Assembly: GCA_003427395.1 (NCBI GenBank)
Contig: BFEA01000017.1
Location: 5,718,181-5,748,436 of the forward strand
DNA length: 30,256 nt
Source of the DNA: Chara braunii
Taxonomy: Eukaryota; Streptophyta; Charophyceae; Charales; Characeae
Direction of reading: 5' to 3'
Shown: piece after piece, positions 1 to 8,922 of the stretch
How positions within the stretch are numbered: the stretch's first letter is position 1
Layout of the letters: every line of letters starts with the position of its first letter
Translations under genes and position numbers: made by a program
Notes under the pieces: generated by a model
The model's input: the letters and a program-made list of their open reading frames with translations, nothing else
Told to the model about the DNA's origin: nothing
The model's database searches: none

Positions 1-37
<37 letters not shown>

Positions 38-40
38 CGC

Positions 41-76
<36 letters not shown>
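1..76. repeat. GT and CTAT microsatellites
   Basis: A (GT)n run at 1-36 is followed, after four bases, by a (CTAT)n run at 41-76. The small frame that reads through it is low-complexity and not a gene. Confidence 0.97.
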
Positions 77-375
77 GTTTTCGTTTTTGTGATTGTTTAT
101 GGGTAAGGATCAATTTTTTTTTCATGCAGTACTGTTATGGTTCCATGGCCCTAGATCTGTTGAAACCACTTCGCCTAAATTGTAGGTATGTTTGCAGTTT
201 TTGGTAACATTGCCTGAGGTAAGAAAGGGGTGTATTTGTATTGTTTCTTCTTTGTTGACTTTCTAGTAAGTTTCTACAAATCAGTTGTGCGGCCGCTGCA
301 AATAGATTGTAGCTAGAACTAGTTTGAAAACCTTGAAAATAAGGATGTAAAACTTGTAGTCAGCAAGTTTGAAAC

Positions 376-720
376 CTGCGTAGCACCGTGTTCATGTTCG
401 GAGGCGAATGCGAACATGTTCGCCCGAACGCGAACAAGCGCCCCAAAACCTCTGAACACGAACATAAAAAATATTAAAAAAAAAAAAAAACAGGTTCTCA
501 GAAAAATCTGGAACAAATATATGTTATGTAAAATCACAATGCAAGCAATGTTTTCCTTGGAGTCATGTTCAAGTTCATAGCCAATCATGAGTTAAAAATC
601 AAAAACCGAATTTTTATTTATTTATTTTTTTTACCGAAAAAAATTATGTTCGCGCCAACATGTTCGCGAGCTGTTCACGCGAACGTGAAGGGGCGCGAAC
701 ACGTTCGTCGTGTTACGCAG
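376..720. mobile_element. 345-bp hAT-like non-autonomous element with 8-bp TSD
   Basis: The ends are inverted repeats: CTGCGTAGCAC at 376-386 and, on the other strand, CTGCGTAACAC ending at 720. Both are flanked by the direct repeat TTTGAAAC (368-375 and 721-728), an eight-base target-site duplication. Inside, GTTCG/CGAAC motifs are clustered near both ends (about 395-465 and 648-712) and can fold on each other; the middle is AT-rich with an A-run. No transposase is present. Eight-base duplications and subterminal short repeats are typical of hAT elements. The terminal bases are not a family I recognise, so the superfamily is an inference. Confidence 0.72.
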
Positions 721-792
721 TTTGAAACTTTGGACAAATGACATAGATGCAGTAGTCGTAAAAGTATCAAGATTACCATTAAGTTTACTTAC

Positions 793-950
793 TCGTGATC
801 ACCAAGTTTCACAAGTGTCTTGACAATGACGTAACTATGCAGTAGCATCAACTGTCGCACAAGTTCTGATGGTGGGCTTTTTCCCTGCTTTTGCAGTTCT
901 AGGTACGTTTCCAACAATTGTGTATGTGCCAGCTTGTAGTTACCCAGCTC
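793..950 (-). CDS. WDR19: IFT144/WDR19 exon (most 3' in window)
   Basis: Last visible exon of the IFT144 gene. IFT144 is a subunit of the IFT-A complex, which drives retrograde transport and membrane-protein entry in cilia. The exon runs from an acceptor ending CAG at 951 to a donor GTAAGT starting at 792. It encodes 52 codons plus two bases (phase 2). The peptide begins ELGNYKLAH and contains LMLLHSYVIVK and VKLGDH. I recall the animal protein carrying GNY..AH, LMILHSYILVK and VK.GDH in the same order. The sequence belongs to the C-terminal TPR-like helices. It joins in phase 0 to the exon at 2075-2254. The next exon should supply the first base after GA but lies left of the window; 1-792 shows no candidate. 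Confidence 0.93.
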
Positions 951-2074
951 CTGTACGAGGCATCCCATGCCACATAAATGCATTGGGTCAGCACATAACC
1001 GACACCATGACATATGGGTTGGCTAACAAAATAGTAAACATGTTGTAGAATCTCAATTGAACTCCACTTTGTGCAACCATTAGTTCTTCACAGACTATCC
1101 CTCTCTTCCAAACCCCATGCCATCAATGCACACAATCGATTCAAGGATGGTATAACCATATCGGGGTCGTACATGATTGATTTGTTGATCGGACCTTATG
1201 GTACAATTGATCTATCAGCAGCACACATTGAGTGAAAAGTGATCACTTTGCCTTTCGGTACGTGTTTTGATTTCATATTAGCAGGTTGCAGGTTCGATCC
1301 CTAGGGTGGGCGATTTCATGCATTCAAGTGATTTGGCTTGTGCTTGAAGGCAATGATTACCCAATGAGCTGTCTTTTTTTTTTTTTTTTTTGTCATCCTC
1401 TCATTTTTACATCTTTGGGCGAGTCATCCTCTCATATTTAGAGGTCATATTGACCTTGTGGTCGTAGAAAAGGACAGGAGACACGTAGAATGCAGGAATA
1501 TATGATGTGTGAGTGATGTACTTGAGTAGAACACATATGGTGTGTATTCAAATTTCCAACTTCCAGAGAGTTATTTATTCAAACAAGATGTTTCTTGAGA
1601 AAGTTATATTTGAATAAGGCATCACCTCATAGTGTTGTCTTTTAGTGAGCGGCTGCAGACGAGGTTTTCGTTGTCTGATCCTTGTGCTGATCGCTTCTAT
1701 TGATTGCACTGAGGACGATTTTAGAGTCTGTGGAATGGACCATTATAGTCGCTCCTCAATTTTATCCGTTCAAAGAGTCATAGTGTTAGATCAGATCGTT
1801 TCGGTGATTGCTGCCCTTCATTGCATTGAGGATGATTTTAGAGTCTGCAGAACGGAGCATTGTAGTCGCTCTTCAATGTTATCAACTTAAACTTCAAAGA
1901 GTTGTAGTGATAGATCAGATTGTTGTGGTAATTGTTGCCATTGATTGCATTGAGGACAATGTTAGAGTCTGCGGAATGGAGCATTGTAGTCGCAGCAAGT
2001 GTTATAGCTTCTAAAGTCAAGAGCAGTAGTCACAATTTCACGCTAGTGTATACAGTACTATACATATTACATAC
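951..2074 (-). other. WDR19: IFT144 intron, 1124 bp
   Basis: Intron between the exons at 2075-2254 and 793-950, phase 0, with GT at 2074-2073 and AG at 952-951. From 951 to about 1690 I see no gene, only a T-run at 1374-1391 and a lone pol III B-box-like match at 1291-1300. The rest holds the tandem repeat at 1700-2015. Confidence 0.9.
1700..2015. repeat. Degenerate tandem repeat, period 117-124 bp
   Basis: Three diverged copies begin near 1702, 1819 and 1942. Each starts with a GATTGCATTGAGGA-like block, followed by TTTTAGAGTCTG and then a CATTGTAGTCGC block; the third is cut short. The overlapping small frames in this region are products of the repeat. It ends about 60 bp from the neighbouring exon. 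Confidence 0.85.
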
Positions 2075-2254
2075 TTGTTCTTGGCGAGCAATGATGACTG
2101 CTGTCTTGGCTGCCTGATCATAGTTCCCAAGGGCCATGTGCAGGCGGAACAAGTAGTTATGGTTTTTCTCCATACCATCCATTTCTCCCATTAGAAAGTC
2201 TGCCAGCTGGCTGGTCAGGGAATCATCATTTAGCTTCCCAACCATTGCAATTGC
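2075..2254 (-). CDS. WDR19: IFT144/WDR19 exon
   Basis: A 180-bp exon of exactly 60 codons, phase 0 at both ends. The acceptor is a T-rich tract ending TAG at 2255 and the donor GTATGT begins at 2074. The peptide contains KLNDDSLTSQLADFLMGE, DGMEKNHNYLFRLHMAL and TAVIIARQEQ. These match the conserved WDR19 segment I recall as a LTNQLIDHLLGE-like stretch, YLFRLYMAL and TAIIIAREEQ. It is a run of TPR-like helices in the C-terminal half of IFT144, within the IFT-A core. Upstream it follows the ...QDIEK end of the exon at 7063-7180; downstream it joins ELGNYK. The reading frame is undamaged and splice sites are canonical, so it looks functional. Confidence 0.95.
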
Positions 2255-2941
2255 CTACAAAACAACAACAAATTTTAAGTCATCACAGATTAGTGCATAC
2301 AGCAGGAGATAAGCCACACAACTTTCACAATTAAGTAGATCTTCACTACCTTGCTATGGCCCTCGTCTCTTTAGGTAAAGTTGCCATTAGTGTGAGGCTA
2401 GGAACAACCATAGATTTCAAACCACGTGTACCTTTCCCCGCTTGAAAAACAAATACGCAGCTCATTTACAGCCGCATTTTTCACGGGTTCGCGTACCGGA
2501 CTGAAATGGTTGGCGGGGCCAGTGCACGGGGCGAATTTAGGCTCGACATCAATAGTTGGGCGGGGTACTGATGGTTCAAAATGAAAAAAGTGTGTACACA
2601 GCCTGAACAGGTTTGCAAATGTAAAGACTAGCACGATTACTAGAGCGTGATCTACACCCTGATGTGCAGGTGTCCACGAGCGTTTAAACTGAAAATAACA
2701 CTTTTTCCCTTTTAAACACAAAGGGAATATTTTTGTCCTTACACCCTTCAGAATAGTTGCATTCAGGCACCTTCTTGCCATGTCGCACTTTAGTTGTCCA
2801 TGTGGAAACCGTGGCTCTTCCACCTTGCCTTTTTGATTGTGCTTCAATCAAATACACCAGTACAACTACATGATATCTCATTTTTGACACACTGCACTTC
2901 AACATAACCAATAGCTAGCAGAATCCTTCTTTGGTTGTTGT

Positions 2942-3470
2942 CAGCAGCAGCAGCAGCAGCAGAAGTAGGAGCAGTAGTAGCGCTGGTGGGAGCAGTAGTG
3001 GTACCAGTAGTGGTAGCAGTAGTAGTAGCAGCAGCAGTAGCAGCAGCGGTAGCAGGAGCGGCAGCAGTGGCAGCAGTAGCAACAACAGCAGGAGCGGCGG
3101 CAGCAGCAGCTGTAGAGATAGTAGTAGTAGTAGCAGCAGCAGCATCGGCAGCAGCAGCAGTAGTAGTAGCAGCAGTAGAAGTAGTAGCAGTAGTAGCGCT
3201 GGTGGTAGCAGTAGTGGTAGCAGTAGTGTTAGCAGTAGTAGTAGCAGCAGCAGTAGAAGGAGCAGCAGCAGTGGCAGCAGTAGCAACAACAGCAGGAGCA
3301 GCAGCAGCGGCAAGAGCAGCAGTAGCAGCAGCAGCAGCAGTAGTAGTAGCAGTACCAGTAGTAGGAGGAGGAGCAGTAGTAGTAGTAGCAGTAGTAGTAG
3401 TAGGCGCAGTAGTAGTAGTAGCAATAGTAGTAGTAGCAGCACTAGTAGTAGTAGTACTGCTAGTACTGCT
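2942..3470. repeat. AGC/AGT trinucleotide array, about 530 bp
   Basis: Nearly pure triplet sequence mixing AGC, AGT and occasional variants. Long open frames on both strands (poly-Ser, poly-Ala/Val, poly-Leu) are artefacts of the absence of stop triplets. The last few units near 3450-3470 switch to ACTGCT, the opposite strand sense, just before the ccmF fragment. Confidence 0.97.
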
Positions 3471-3474
3471 CCAT

Positions 3475-3862
3475 AGTGATCTTTCAGCTTCCCACTTTCA
3501 TTGATTTCACACGCAGTGTCTTTTTTTTGCTGAGTTCCAGATACACATAAACAAAAACCGATAGTACTCGCAATGTATCCTGCATAAATACAAGGAGGAT
3601 GCATAGCCAATACGGGGTCTTGTAGTACAGAGTTGAATTCTTTTCCCGAGTCAGTGCTTAATAAGGAAATTCGAAGAAAAGACTTGGAGGTTAAACATAA
3701 AAAAACAGAGAAGAATAAAGCAATCCATTTGTGAATCATGAGAGGGCCACCAGTCAAGGCAACTTCGTTGTGAGTTCGAAAACAAAAGACAAAACCATAA
3801 AGACTCAGGATCCAACACCATAATAAGAGACTACCTTCACAATTCGACCAAGTTCCGGAAAC
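3475..3862 (-). pseudogene. ccmF: NUMT: mitochondrial ccmF fragment
   Basis: The minus strand reads without a stop for about 128 codons and matches mitochondrial CcmF, the haem lyase subunit of cytochrome c maturation. Recognisable landmarks in order are [18 protein letters not shown] (start of a membrane segment), a hydrophobic stretch [10 protein letters not shown], then [17 protein letters not shown] and GFCLC. The HPP...YAGY block is the most conserved part of the family. CcmF proteins are usually over 500 residues, so this is an internal piece with no start or stop of its own. It lies in an intron between two triplet arrays, so it is best read as a nuclear insertion of mitochondrial DNA. 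The intact frame suggests a fairly recent transfer. The apparent 316-residue frame arises only because it reads on into the triplet array. Confidence 0.9.
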
Positions 3863-3863
3863 C

Positions 3864-3915
3864 ACTACTGCTGCTACTGCTGCTACTGCTGCTACTACTG
3901 CTACTACTACTACTG
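3864..3915. repeat. CTG/CTA triplet array, opposite orientation
   Basis: About 50 bp of ACTGCTGCT/ACTACT units directly right of the ccmF fragment. It is the reverse-complement sense of the long array on the other side, so the two could pair as a hairpin around the insertion. Confidence 0.92.
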
Positions 3916-3917
3916 TA

Positions 3918-4564
3918 TTTTACGCCCCAGGGCTGACCTCGACGGGATAATCAGAGCAAGGTGGATGAGGCACCTGAATGTGGGCAGGGATGCACTAAAA
4001 ACTATAAGACCCGGGAACTTCAAGGCCAGAGCGTCTAAGACAACATCACTACAGTGCCAAATAATGCATCGCTGTGTCCCCACCAACAGCTGGCTAATTG
4101 ATAGAACCATCCTGGAGCAACAAGGTAGGGCCCTTCCATGGTGCAAGCTCTGCACATCCAGGTACCCGGCGGGAAAGATACCGGAGACAATCGAGCACAA
4201 AATGCTGCAATGCCCGGGGGCGGTTTGGACGTGGCGCTGGTGGGATCGCATATGGAGCCAATTGGGCACAGGGACGCGGTGGCCTTGGGAGTGGCAAGCC
4301 CTGCTTTGTGGGGCATGGCACCCGCAGCAAGCCAGCACCTTTGCCACCAATACGTTTGAGGTGGGGCGTAGGGCCCTGTTGTGGGCTCTTTGGTGGAGAC
4401 GCTGCACTTTCGAAAGGGACAGCGTGCGGCTTGAAGGGCCTGAGTATACAGAGGGGATCAGACAGCAGGTGAGAGGAAATGGATTTGGCCACTCAATGGA
4501 GCAAAGTGAAAGAGAAAGGAACATATGCACTCTTGGGAGGGTAGATGCAGTTCTGGGTGGGTAG
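3918..4564 (+). pseudogene. LINE ORF2 C-terminal fragment (zf-RVT), copy 1
   Basis: The 3' part of a non-LTR retrotransposon polyprotein. The frame starts within the triplet-array border and reads RWMRHLNV, then MHRCVPTNSWL, then a zinc-knuckle region with CKLC and IEHKMLQC, then WRWWDRIW. This order is that of the zinc-binding domain found after reverse transcriptase in plant LINEs (zf-RVT). The endonuclease and RT domains are missing, so it is 5'-truncated. A frameshift near 4470 is suggested because the coding-like continuation (VREEMDLATQW) is in another frame. The same protein region, about equally decayed, occurs on the minus strand at 16215-17300. Confidence 0.82.
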
Positions 4565-5290
4565 GAATCGCGGGTAGCCATGGCTGCCCCTCATAGCTAC
4601 ACTAACACACTAACACACACCGTCACAGCACAGCACAGGCATGCAGCCCAGGTATCAGGTGGAATGCCGCCGTTAGGGCTTAAGGGCTTAAGGGTTTAAG
4701 AGCTAAAAGACCTGGCAATAGGTGGAACGACGGCCAACAGGTTTTAAGGGTCCAACAGTTTCACTGCAGGACGGTCAGAGTCAGACGCAGGGGGCATGAA
4801 CTGGGTGAACTGGGTGGTGTGAAGACAAATTTGCAGTTCGGACAACGAGGAGGGACTACTTACGCTTTGTCTGATACGACCTGCCTGTTAAATAACTGAC
4901 TCACGTACAGGCATATACCATAGAACACACACTCTCGAACATACTCAGCTACACACCTCAACTACACCTCACACAGTACAGGCATATAGGTACACACCTC
5001 AACCACATCTTATACAGTACATCGCACTAGGGAACAAACAATACACTCACGAACATCCTCAACTACACACCTCAACTACACCTCACACAGTATAAGCCAT
5101 TGCGTGTTGGCACAAGTACAGCTACAGATAGCTACAGACATAACAGAATAAGTTAATAAGTATATAGATGATAACTGACAGGCAATACACCATAGAAAGG
5201 TCGGGCTCTCTACCGCCCGGCCCCCTCATGCATATTGACAACTCTTGCTTGCATGTTTTCATTCATCTCATTCATCACATTGTACATTAC
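4565..5290. other. LINE 3' flank with short CA-rich tandem repeats
   Basis: No gene is supported. The segment 4904-5097 has repeated ACACCTCAACTACACCTCA and ACACAGTAC motifs, with the fullest copies about 113 bp apart. Around 4678-4700 there are TTAAGGG-type repeats. This may be the untranslated tail of the LINE. Confidence 0.6.
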
Positions 5291-5413
5291 AGGGACACTG
5301 GCGTCGCTGGGCCCGACTTCCAGCAGGTGTTGCTCCCCACCAATAGATGGAGCTTCCCCGAAGGTACTGGTGGTGTCTGCTCCTATCAGCACCCCCAGTA
5401 ACCGCTCGGGTTG

Positions 5414-5445
<32 letters not shown>
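5291..5445 (+). mobile_element. Hairpin-module retroposon copy with A-tail
   Basis: Contains the dispersed module AGGGACACTGG...CAGCAGGTGTTGCTCC, then CACCAATAGATGGAGC, and ends in an A-run at 5421-5445. The GCTGGG...TCCAGC arms form a short hairpin (one G-T pair). This copy has nine extra bases before the hairpin. Position next to an A-tail marks it as the 3' end of a retroposon. Confidence 0.75.
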
Positions 5446-5537
5446 GAAGCAACAGTACACGAAAAGAACGATATTAAAAAGATAATTTAATATTAACCAA
5501 TTTGGGTTAGACTGGCTGGGGCGAGAATGGGGGGTGG

Positions 5538-5789
5538 ATGGCCAAGGTGGAATGGGCGGGGGGGCAAAAAGAGGAAGACTGGTCACATCCCATCCGGGAC
5601 TACAAGCTGACCTTCAGTGAATGGACCAAGATCGGAGGAGACATCCCCATGCCACCGCCCTCTGATTTTCCTGATCCTTTCCCCCCGAGTGCCCTTACCG
5701 TGGTTGAAATGTCCTGGTATTGGGGGGAGTTAGGGCTCAGTGGGTTCTGGAGTATGGCAGCAGAAGTGTGGTGCAACAGAAGCGGCTAG
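5538..5789 (+). pseudogene. LINE-associated 3' frame, copy 1
   Basis: An 83-codon frame with a RDYKLTF..W segment followed by PPPSDFPDPFPPSAL. The minus-strand frame at 15882-16088 carries RDYRLWF..W and PADDFLDLFPPHPL in the same spacing. Both lie downstream of zf-RVT LINE fragments in the same orientation, so I infer this is the last coding part of that LINE family. I do not recognise the domain. Here it is separated from the zf-RVT part by the retroposon at 5291-5445. Confidence 0.5.
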
Positions 5790-5981
5790 GGACACCCCTT
5801 CCAAACTGGCAGCCCAACGGAGGGCCGGAGAGGCTGCTGCTGCTGCTGCAGTGTGGACTGAAATGTGGTTAAATGTGCTTATTTAAAGTTATTTAAACTT
5901 ATTTTGATATTGATTTCGGCTGTTCTCAGCTGAGTGCTGGGTGATGGCCCAGGGGTCTTTGATCAATCTGTACATTTTATA

Positions 5982-6060
5982 AGGGACGCTGGGGTCGGTT
6001 CCCAGCACGTGCAGCTTCCCACTAATAGATTGGAGCATTTTTTTCTTGTATAAAAAGAAA
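5982..6060 (+). mobile_element. Hairpin-module retroposon copy
   Basis: Module AGGGACGCTGGGG...CCCAGCACGTGCAGC followed by ACTAATAGATTGGAGC and a T/A-rich tail. The hairpin arms are GCTGGG and CCCAGC, a fully paired variant that differs from the commoner GCTGGA/TCCAGC. Confidence 0.7.
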
Positions 6061-7062
6061 AAAGAAAGAAGGGGGTAAAGGTGGGCCAGGGTATTGGTTC
6101 CATTGTGGAAACAGCGGCCATAAGGAGGCACAATCCTTTTGACAGCAACCCACGGGCATAGGAGCTGAATCTGTAGGCCTTTGTTCATCCTCCGGCCACA
6201 AGAATGATTCGAGATGTTCGCAAGTTCGCACATTAAATCCCTCCTTGAAGCCATTTTTTTAATCAAGGACAGGTTCCCACTCCCTCTACTTTCTTCTGCT
6301 TGGTTTCCTGTGTAGGTGCAAACAACAGCTTTTGCCTTGCAACATGGCATGTTATAGCTCCAGAGTCCATACTACTTGCGAAGTGTGGCACACACAGTTT
6401 GAACTGCCAGTGGTCTCCCGTCTCTCTTTCCCGATCCAGGTTTTTTTTTTTTTTTTTCCCGTCACTACGGAATTTGAATCATAGCGGCATGCGATTGCCT
6501 GGCGCCACCAACCTTTTTACGACAAAACAGGGCTGGACAGGCACTCCGAGCCTTTCCACGGCCCCGTGTTAGCTGCTGGTGGGCATTTTTTCAAAGGTTG
6601 GGACGACAACTGGCGCTTTAAGAATAACCGGCAAATTTGCAAAACAGCATTACACTGACAAAAACAGCATGCCAACATTGCCAAGCCCCATTTGGTTAGG
6701 AACTCCTAAATGCAATCCTTGATGCTTTTACCCTTCCCCCATACTCCTTCCCCCCTTGATGCTTTTACCCTTCCTCCATCCTCTCCCCCCCCCCCCCCCC
6801 CCAAGCCCCACTCCACCACATCCTATATCATGCCAGAACTTCTCAGAACAATATATATATTTTGACTATGCATCCACACATCAATTCTTACTGCAGTTCT
6901 ACTTCTGCTTTACAATTGGTGTCTGGTGGCCTCGCTGGCCCTCCACAGTTTGTGGTTTGCTGTGCAGCTGGTATGTTCTTTGCACTGCTGTGTTTCTGGC
7001 CTTTCCACCACCAACCCCCAATTTTCCTAAAATGACTCAGAAGGAGAAGAAGTGTTACGCAC

Positions 7063-7180
7063 CTTCTCAATGTCCTGAGGAGTACCATACCGTAGATACA
7101 GCTTCAATGCTTGCTTGGGCTGTCCACACTTCTGGTACATATCAGCGGCACTTGTGAAGTTCCCCTTGGATTCATAATAC
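7063..7180 (-). CDS. WDR19: IFT144/WDR19 exon
   Basis: A 118-bp exon: one base completing the Arg codon started in the exon at 8818-8922, then 39 codons ending in phase 0. The acceptor is CAG at 7183-7181 and the donor GTGCGT starts at 7062. The peptide is YYESKGNFTSAADMY, followed by CGQPKQALKLYLRYG and TPQDIEK. It corresponds to the WDR19 segment between AQQH.KM and the YLFRLYMAL block, where paired helices of the ARALKHF type occur in animal proteins. The protein joins to AIAMVGKLNDD in the next exon. No damage is seen. Confidence 0.92.
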
Positions 7181-7266
7181 CTGTATGTGTATGCATGTGT
7201 AGTTAGAACACGGCCATTACTCTACGGCATCATTCCCTTGCACATTTTTTTATTTTTTTTGTTTTT

Positions 7267-7370
7267 AATTTGGACCATTTCTCGATTTATGCGTGTCATC
7301 CTTGCGCAGGGGCCATGCTAATCTTCTTTCTCTGTATCGTTCCAATTTTAACAGATGTCCCGAAGGACAC
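7267..7370 (-). pseudogene. U6 snRNA retropseudogene with TSD and A-tail
   Basis: On the minus strand the sequence is U6 over its whole length. Landmarks in order are a 5' stem-loop GTGTCCTTCGGGACA, AAAATTGGAACGATACAGAG, GATTAGCATGGCCCCTGCGC and AAGGATGACACGC, then the AAATGGTCC end. It differs from canonical U6 by four inserted bases directly after the ACAGAGA box (around 7323-7332). Instead of the usual T-run, the 3' end continues into an A-rich tail (7247-7266 read on the minus strand). The whole is bracketed by a perfect 12-base direct repeat, AATGTGCAAGGG on the minus strand, at 7371-7382 and 7235-7246. A full-length RNA copy, A-tail and target-site duplication are the marks of LINE-mediated retroposition. 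Confidence 0.95.
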
Positions 7371-7959
7371 CCCTTGCACATTATTAGTCCGGTAGAAAGA
7401 ATAAAACAAGAAGGCCTCATACACACCCAAGCATGTGAAAAATAGCTGTCCTGCTCGTCACCAGGGATATCCCCTGACTATTCATTCCCATGCTGCATCA
7501 TCCCAGAATAGAGGTATTCATTCCCATGCTGCATCATCCCAAAGACTGAGTAGCATTGAGGAGAAGGTCTGTAGCATGGGTGTGGCCATGTTTTTCTACG
7601 ACGTGGTTACACTGCGATATTAAACCTCTGACTACATTGCAGAAGCAGAAGCAAGAAGTGACACACGACGCTTGAACATGACATGCAAGCACGACGCGTA
7701 GCAATCGAGTAATCCCGGCTCCGAAAATGCCGTAAAATTAGCGCAAACGCGCAAAACGCCACCAACAACGGTCCACAACACCCAGAAACCACCGATCTTG
7801 CCGTCAAACCCGACGAGTCACGCAACGCTGCTGACTCCTTTCGGTGTGAACACCGAAGAGTCTTCTCTCTCTACAAGCTCGTCGTCTGGTAAATCGCGGT
7901 GCATTTCTGACCTCGGGAGCATTTGTCATCAACCAATCATAGGCAGTTGGATCCAGGAT

Positions 7960-8077
7960 CTACCGTCTTCACCCGAATAGAACGCCCGGTCATTATAGCC
8001 GTATTTGGTGCACTTTTCAGTCCAGAATCCAGGTACAGCTATAATAACCGGGCGTTCTATTCAGGTGAAAACAGTAG
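7960..8077. mobile_element. Foldback element copy 1
   Basis: A 118-bp near-palindrome. The left arm CTACCGTCTTCACCCGAATA continues GAACGCCCGGTCATTAT; the right arm is its imperfect reverse complement. No coding capacity. Confidence 0.85.
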
Positions 8078-8143
8078 CATCCGAACCTGGGTTGACAACA
8101 TGGTTAGAACCAGTCTGCTGCTGGATGTGCCTCCATGCCATGG

Positions 8144-8251
8144 CTACCGTCTTCGCCCGAAAACACCCGGTCATTGTCGCTGCATCTGGTCTGAAAGTTG
8201 GCCCAAACACAGCCATAATGACCGGGCGTTCTATTCGGGTGAAGACGGTAG
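8144..8251. mobile_element. Foldback element copy 2
   Basis: A 108-bp copy of the same family, arms CTACCGTCTTCGCCCG and CGGGTGAAGACGGTAG, with the right arm better preserved. It lies 66 bp from copy 1. Confidence 0.87.
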
Positions 8252-8412
8252 CATGAAACCCTGAGGTGAGAAAATGGTTATAAGTTAGAGCCAGTCTGCT
8301 GGATGTCCCCATGTCATGTCTAGCATCCAACCTGCTGACGTTACAACATTGTCCGGACGAGGCTGTCTGATGGATCTGCCTTCGTCCGTCGGCTAACGGA
8401 GAAGAGACTAGT

Positions 8413-8614
8413 TTAAACCACAGGTACTTTTGACCCTTCCCTTGCCAAGCCTCGAAAAAACACACTGCGTGCCAAAAAAAACGAAGCGGCGTGCGGGCCT
8501 TCTTTTGGCCAGCGCCACCAGCCATTTCACCCCGGTAGGCCGACCCCCGAAACTTGCAGCGTGCATGCAGCTGTGTCACAGAAAAAATGGCTGGGGAACG
8601 TACTGGTGGTTTAA
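8413..8614. mobile_element. TTAA-flanked MITE, copy E1
   Basis: About 200 bp bounded by TTAA on each side. Terminal inverted repeats are ACCACAGGTAC (left) and GTACTGGTGGT (right). The interior GCCAAGCCTCG and TTTTGGCCAGCGCCACCAGC blocks recur in the copy at 9306-9497. Confidence 0.75.
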
Positions 8615-8797
8615 ACCACTAGTACGCGGCCCCAGCCTTGCAGTCCAAAACTTGTCGCCACAAGAAAACGAGGCCGAAACGTCAAACACTGGGCCTGCCG
8701 TTGATCAATTGGATCTGCGGTCGCGTTTTCGTTTCGCGCTTCCAGAATTCGAGGTGTCAGGCCCGCGGCCCAGGTACGCATGTACTGGTGGGTTTAA
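8611..8797. mobile_element. TTAA-flanked MITE, copy E2
   Basis: Directly abuts E1 and shares its TTAA at 8611-8614. Ends are ACCACTAGTACG and GTACTGGTGGG. The interior CGGCCCCAGCCTTGCAG and TTGTCGCCACAAG blocks match, in reverse orientation, the copy at 12345-12526. Confidence 0.72.
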
Positions 8798-8817
8798 GGG
8801 AGGAAATGGAAACCTAC

Positions 8818-8922
8818 CTTGCCAACTTTGTGTACTCCTCGTGTTGGGCACTGTCGCCAAGGAATTTTGCATATGTGTCCATCTCGTCATGTTGCTGTGC
8901 AAGTTCGAATCCCTCCGCATTC
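8818..8922 (-). CDS. WDR19: IFT144/WDR19 exon
   Basis: A 105-bp exon: one base, 34 codons and two bases, phase 2 on both sides. The acceptor is CTTAACTGCAG with AG at 8924-8923 and the donor GTAGGT starts at 8817. The peptide NAEGFELAQQHDEMDTYAKF is followed by LGDSAQHEEYTKLA. It matches the WDR19 block I recall as [20 protein letters not shown]. The first base completes the Arg codon left open by the exon at 29284-29378, about 20 kb away, giving NKR-NAEGF with no gap relative to animal WDR19. Exon length, borders and frame all agree, so this is a firm call. Confidence 0.95.

Larger units (their letters stand above)
2255..7062 (-). other. WDR19: IFT144 intron, 4808 bp
   Basis: Phase-0 intron with donor GTGCGT starting at 7062 and acceptor TAG at 2257-2255. 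It contains the triplet arrays, the ccmF fragment, one LINE fragment and two hairpin modules listed separately. Stretch 2258-2940 has two overlapping minus-strand open frames with no recognisable domain; I call nothing there. Stretch 6061-7060 holds only homopolymer runs (T near 6440-6456, C at 6785-6802) and no gene I can support. Confidence 0.88.
7181..8817 (-). other. WDR19: IFT144 intron, 1637 bp
   Basis: Phase-2 intron with donor GTAGGT starting at 8817 and acceptor CAG at 7183-7181. It holds the U6 retropseudogene, a 27-bp direct duplication (7480-7506 and 7516-7542, TATTCATTCCCATGCTGCAT-type), two foldback elements and two TTAA-flanked MITEs. I see no gene between 7550 and 7950. Confidence 0.9.

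Noticed and set aside
1291-1300. GGTTCGATCC, a perfect pol III B-box core
   Set aside because: No A box at the right distance and no tRNA fold; likely chance or a very old SINE.
2398-2911. Two overlapping minus-strand open frames of 149 and 75 codons
   Set aside because: No recognisable domain or splice structure; overlapping frames in an intron are not enough to call a gene.
2915-3865. A 316-residue minus-strand open frame and several long plus-strand frames
   Set aside because: Only the ccmF part is real protein homology; the rest is translation of a stop-free triplet array.
8901-8913. AGTTCGAATCCCT, B-box-like on the plus strand
   Set aside because: It lies inside the IFT144 exon and is explained by the codons for RNAEGFEL.
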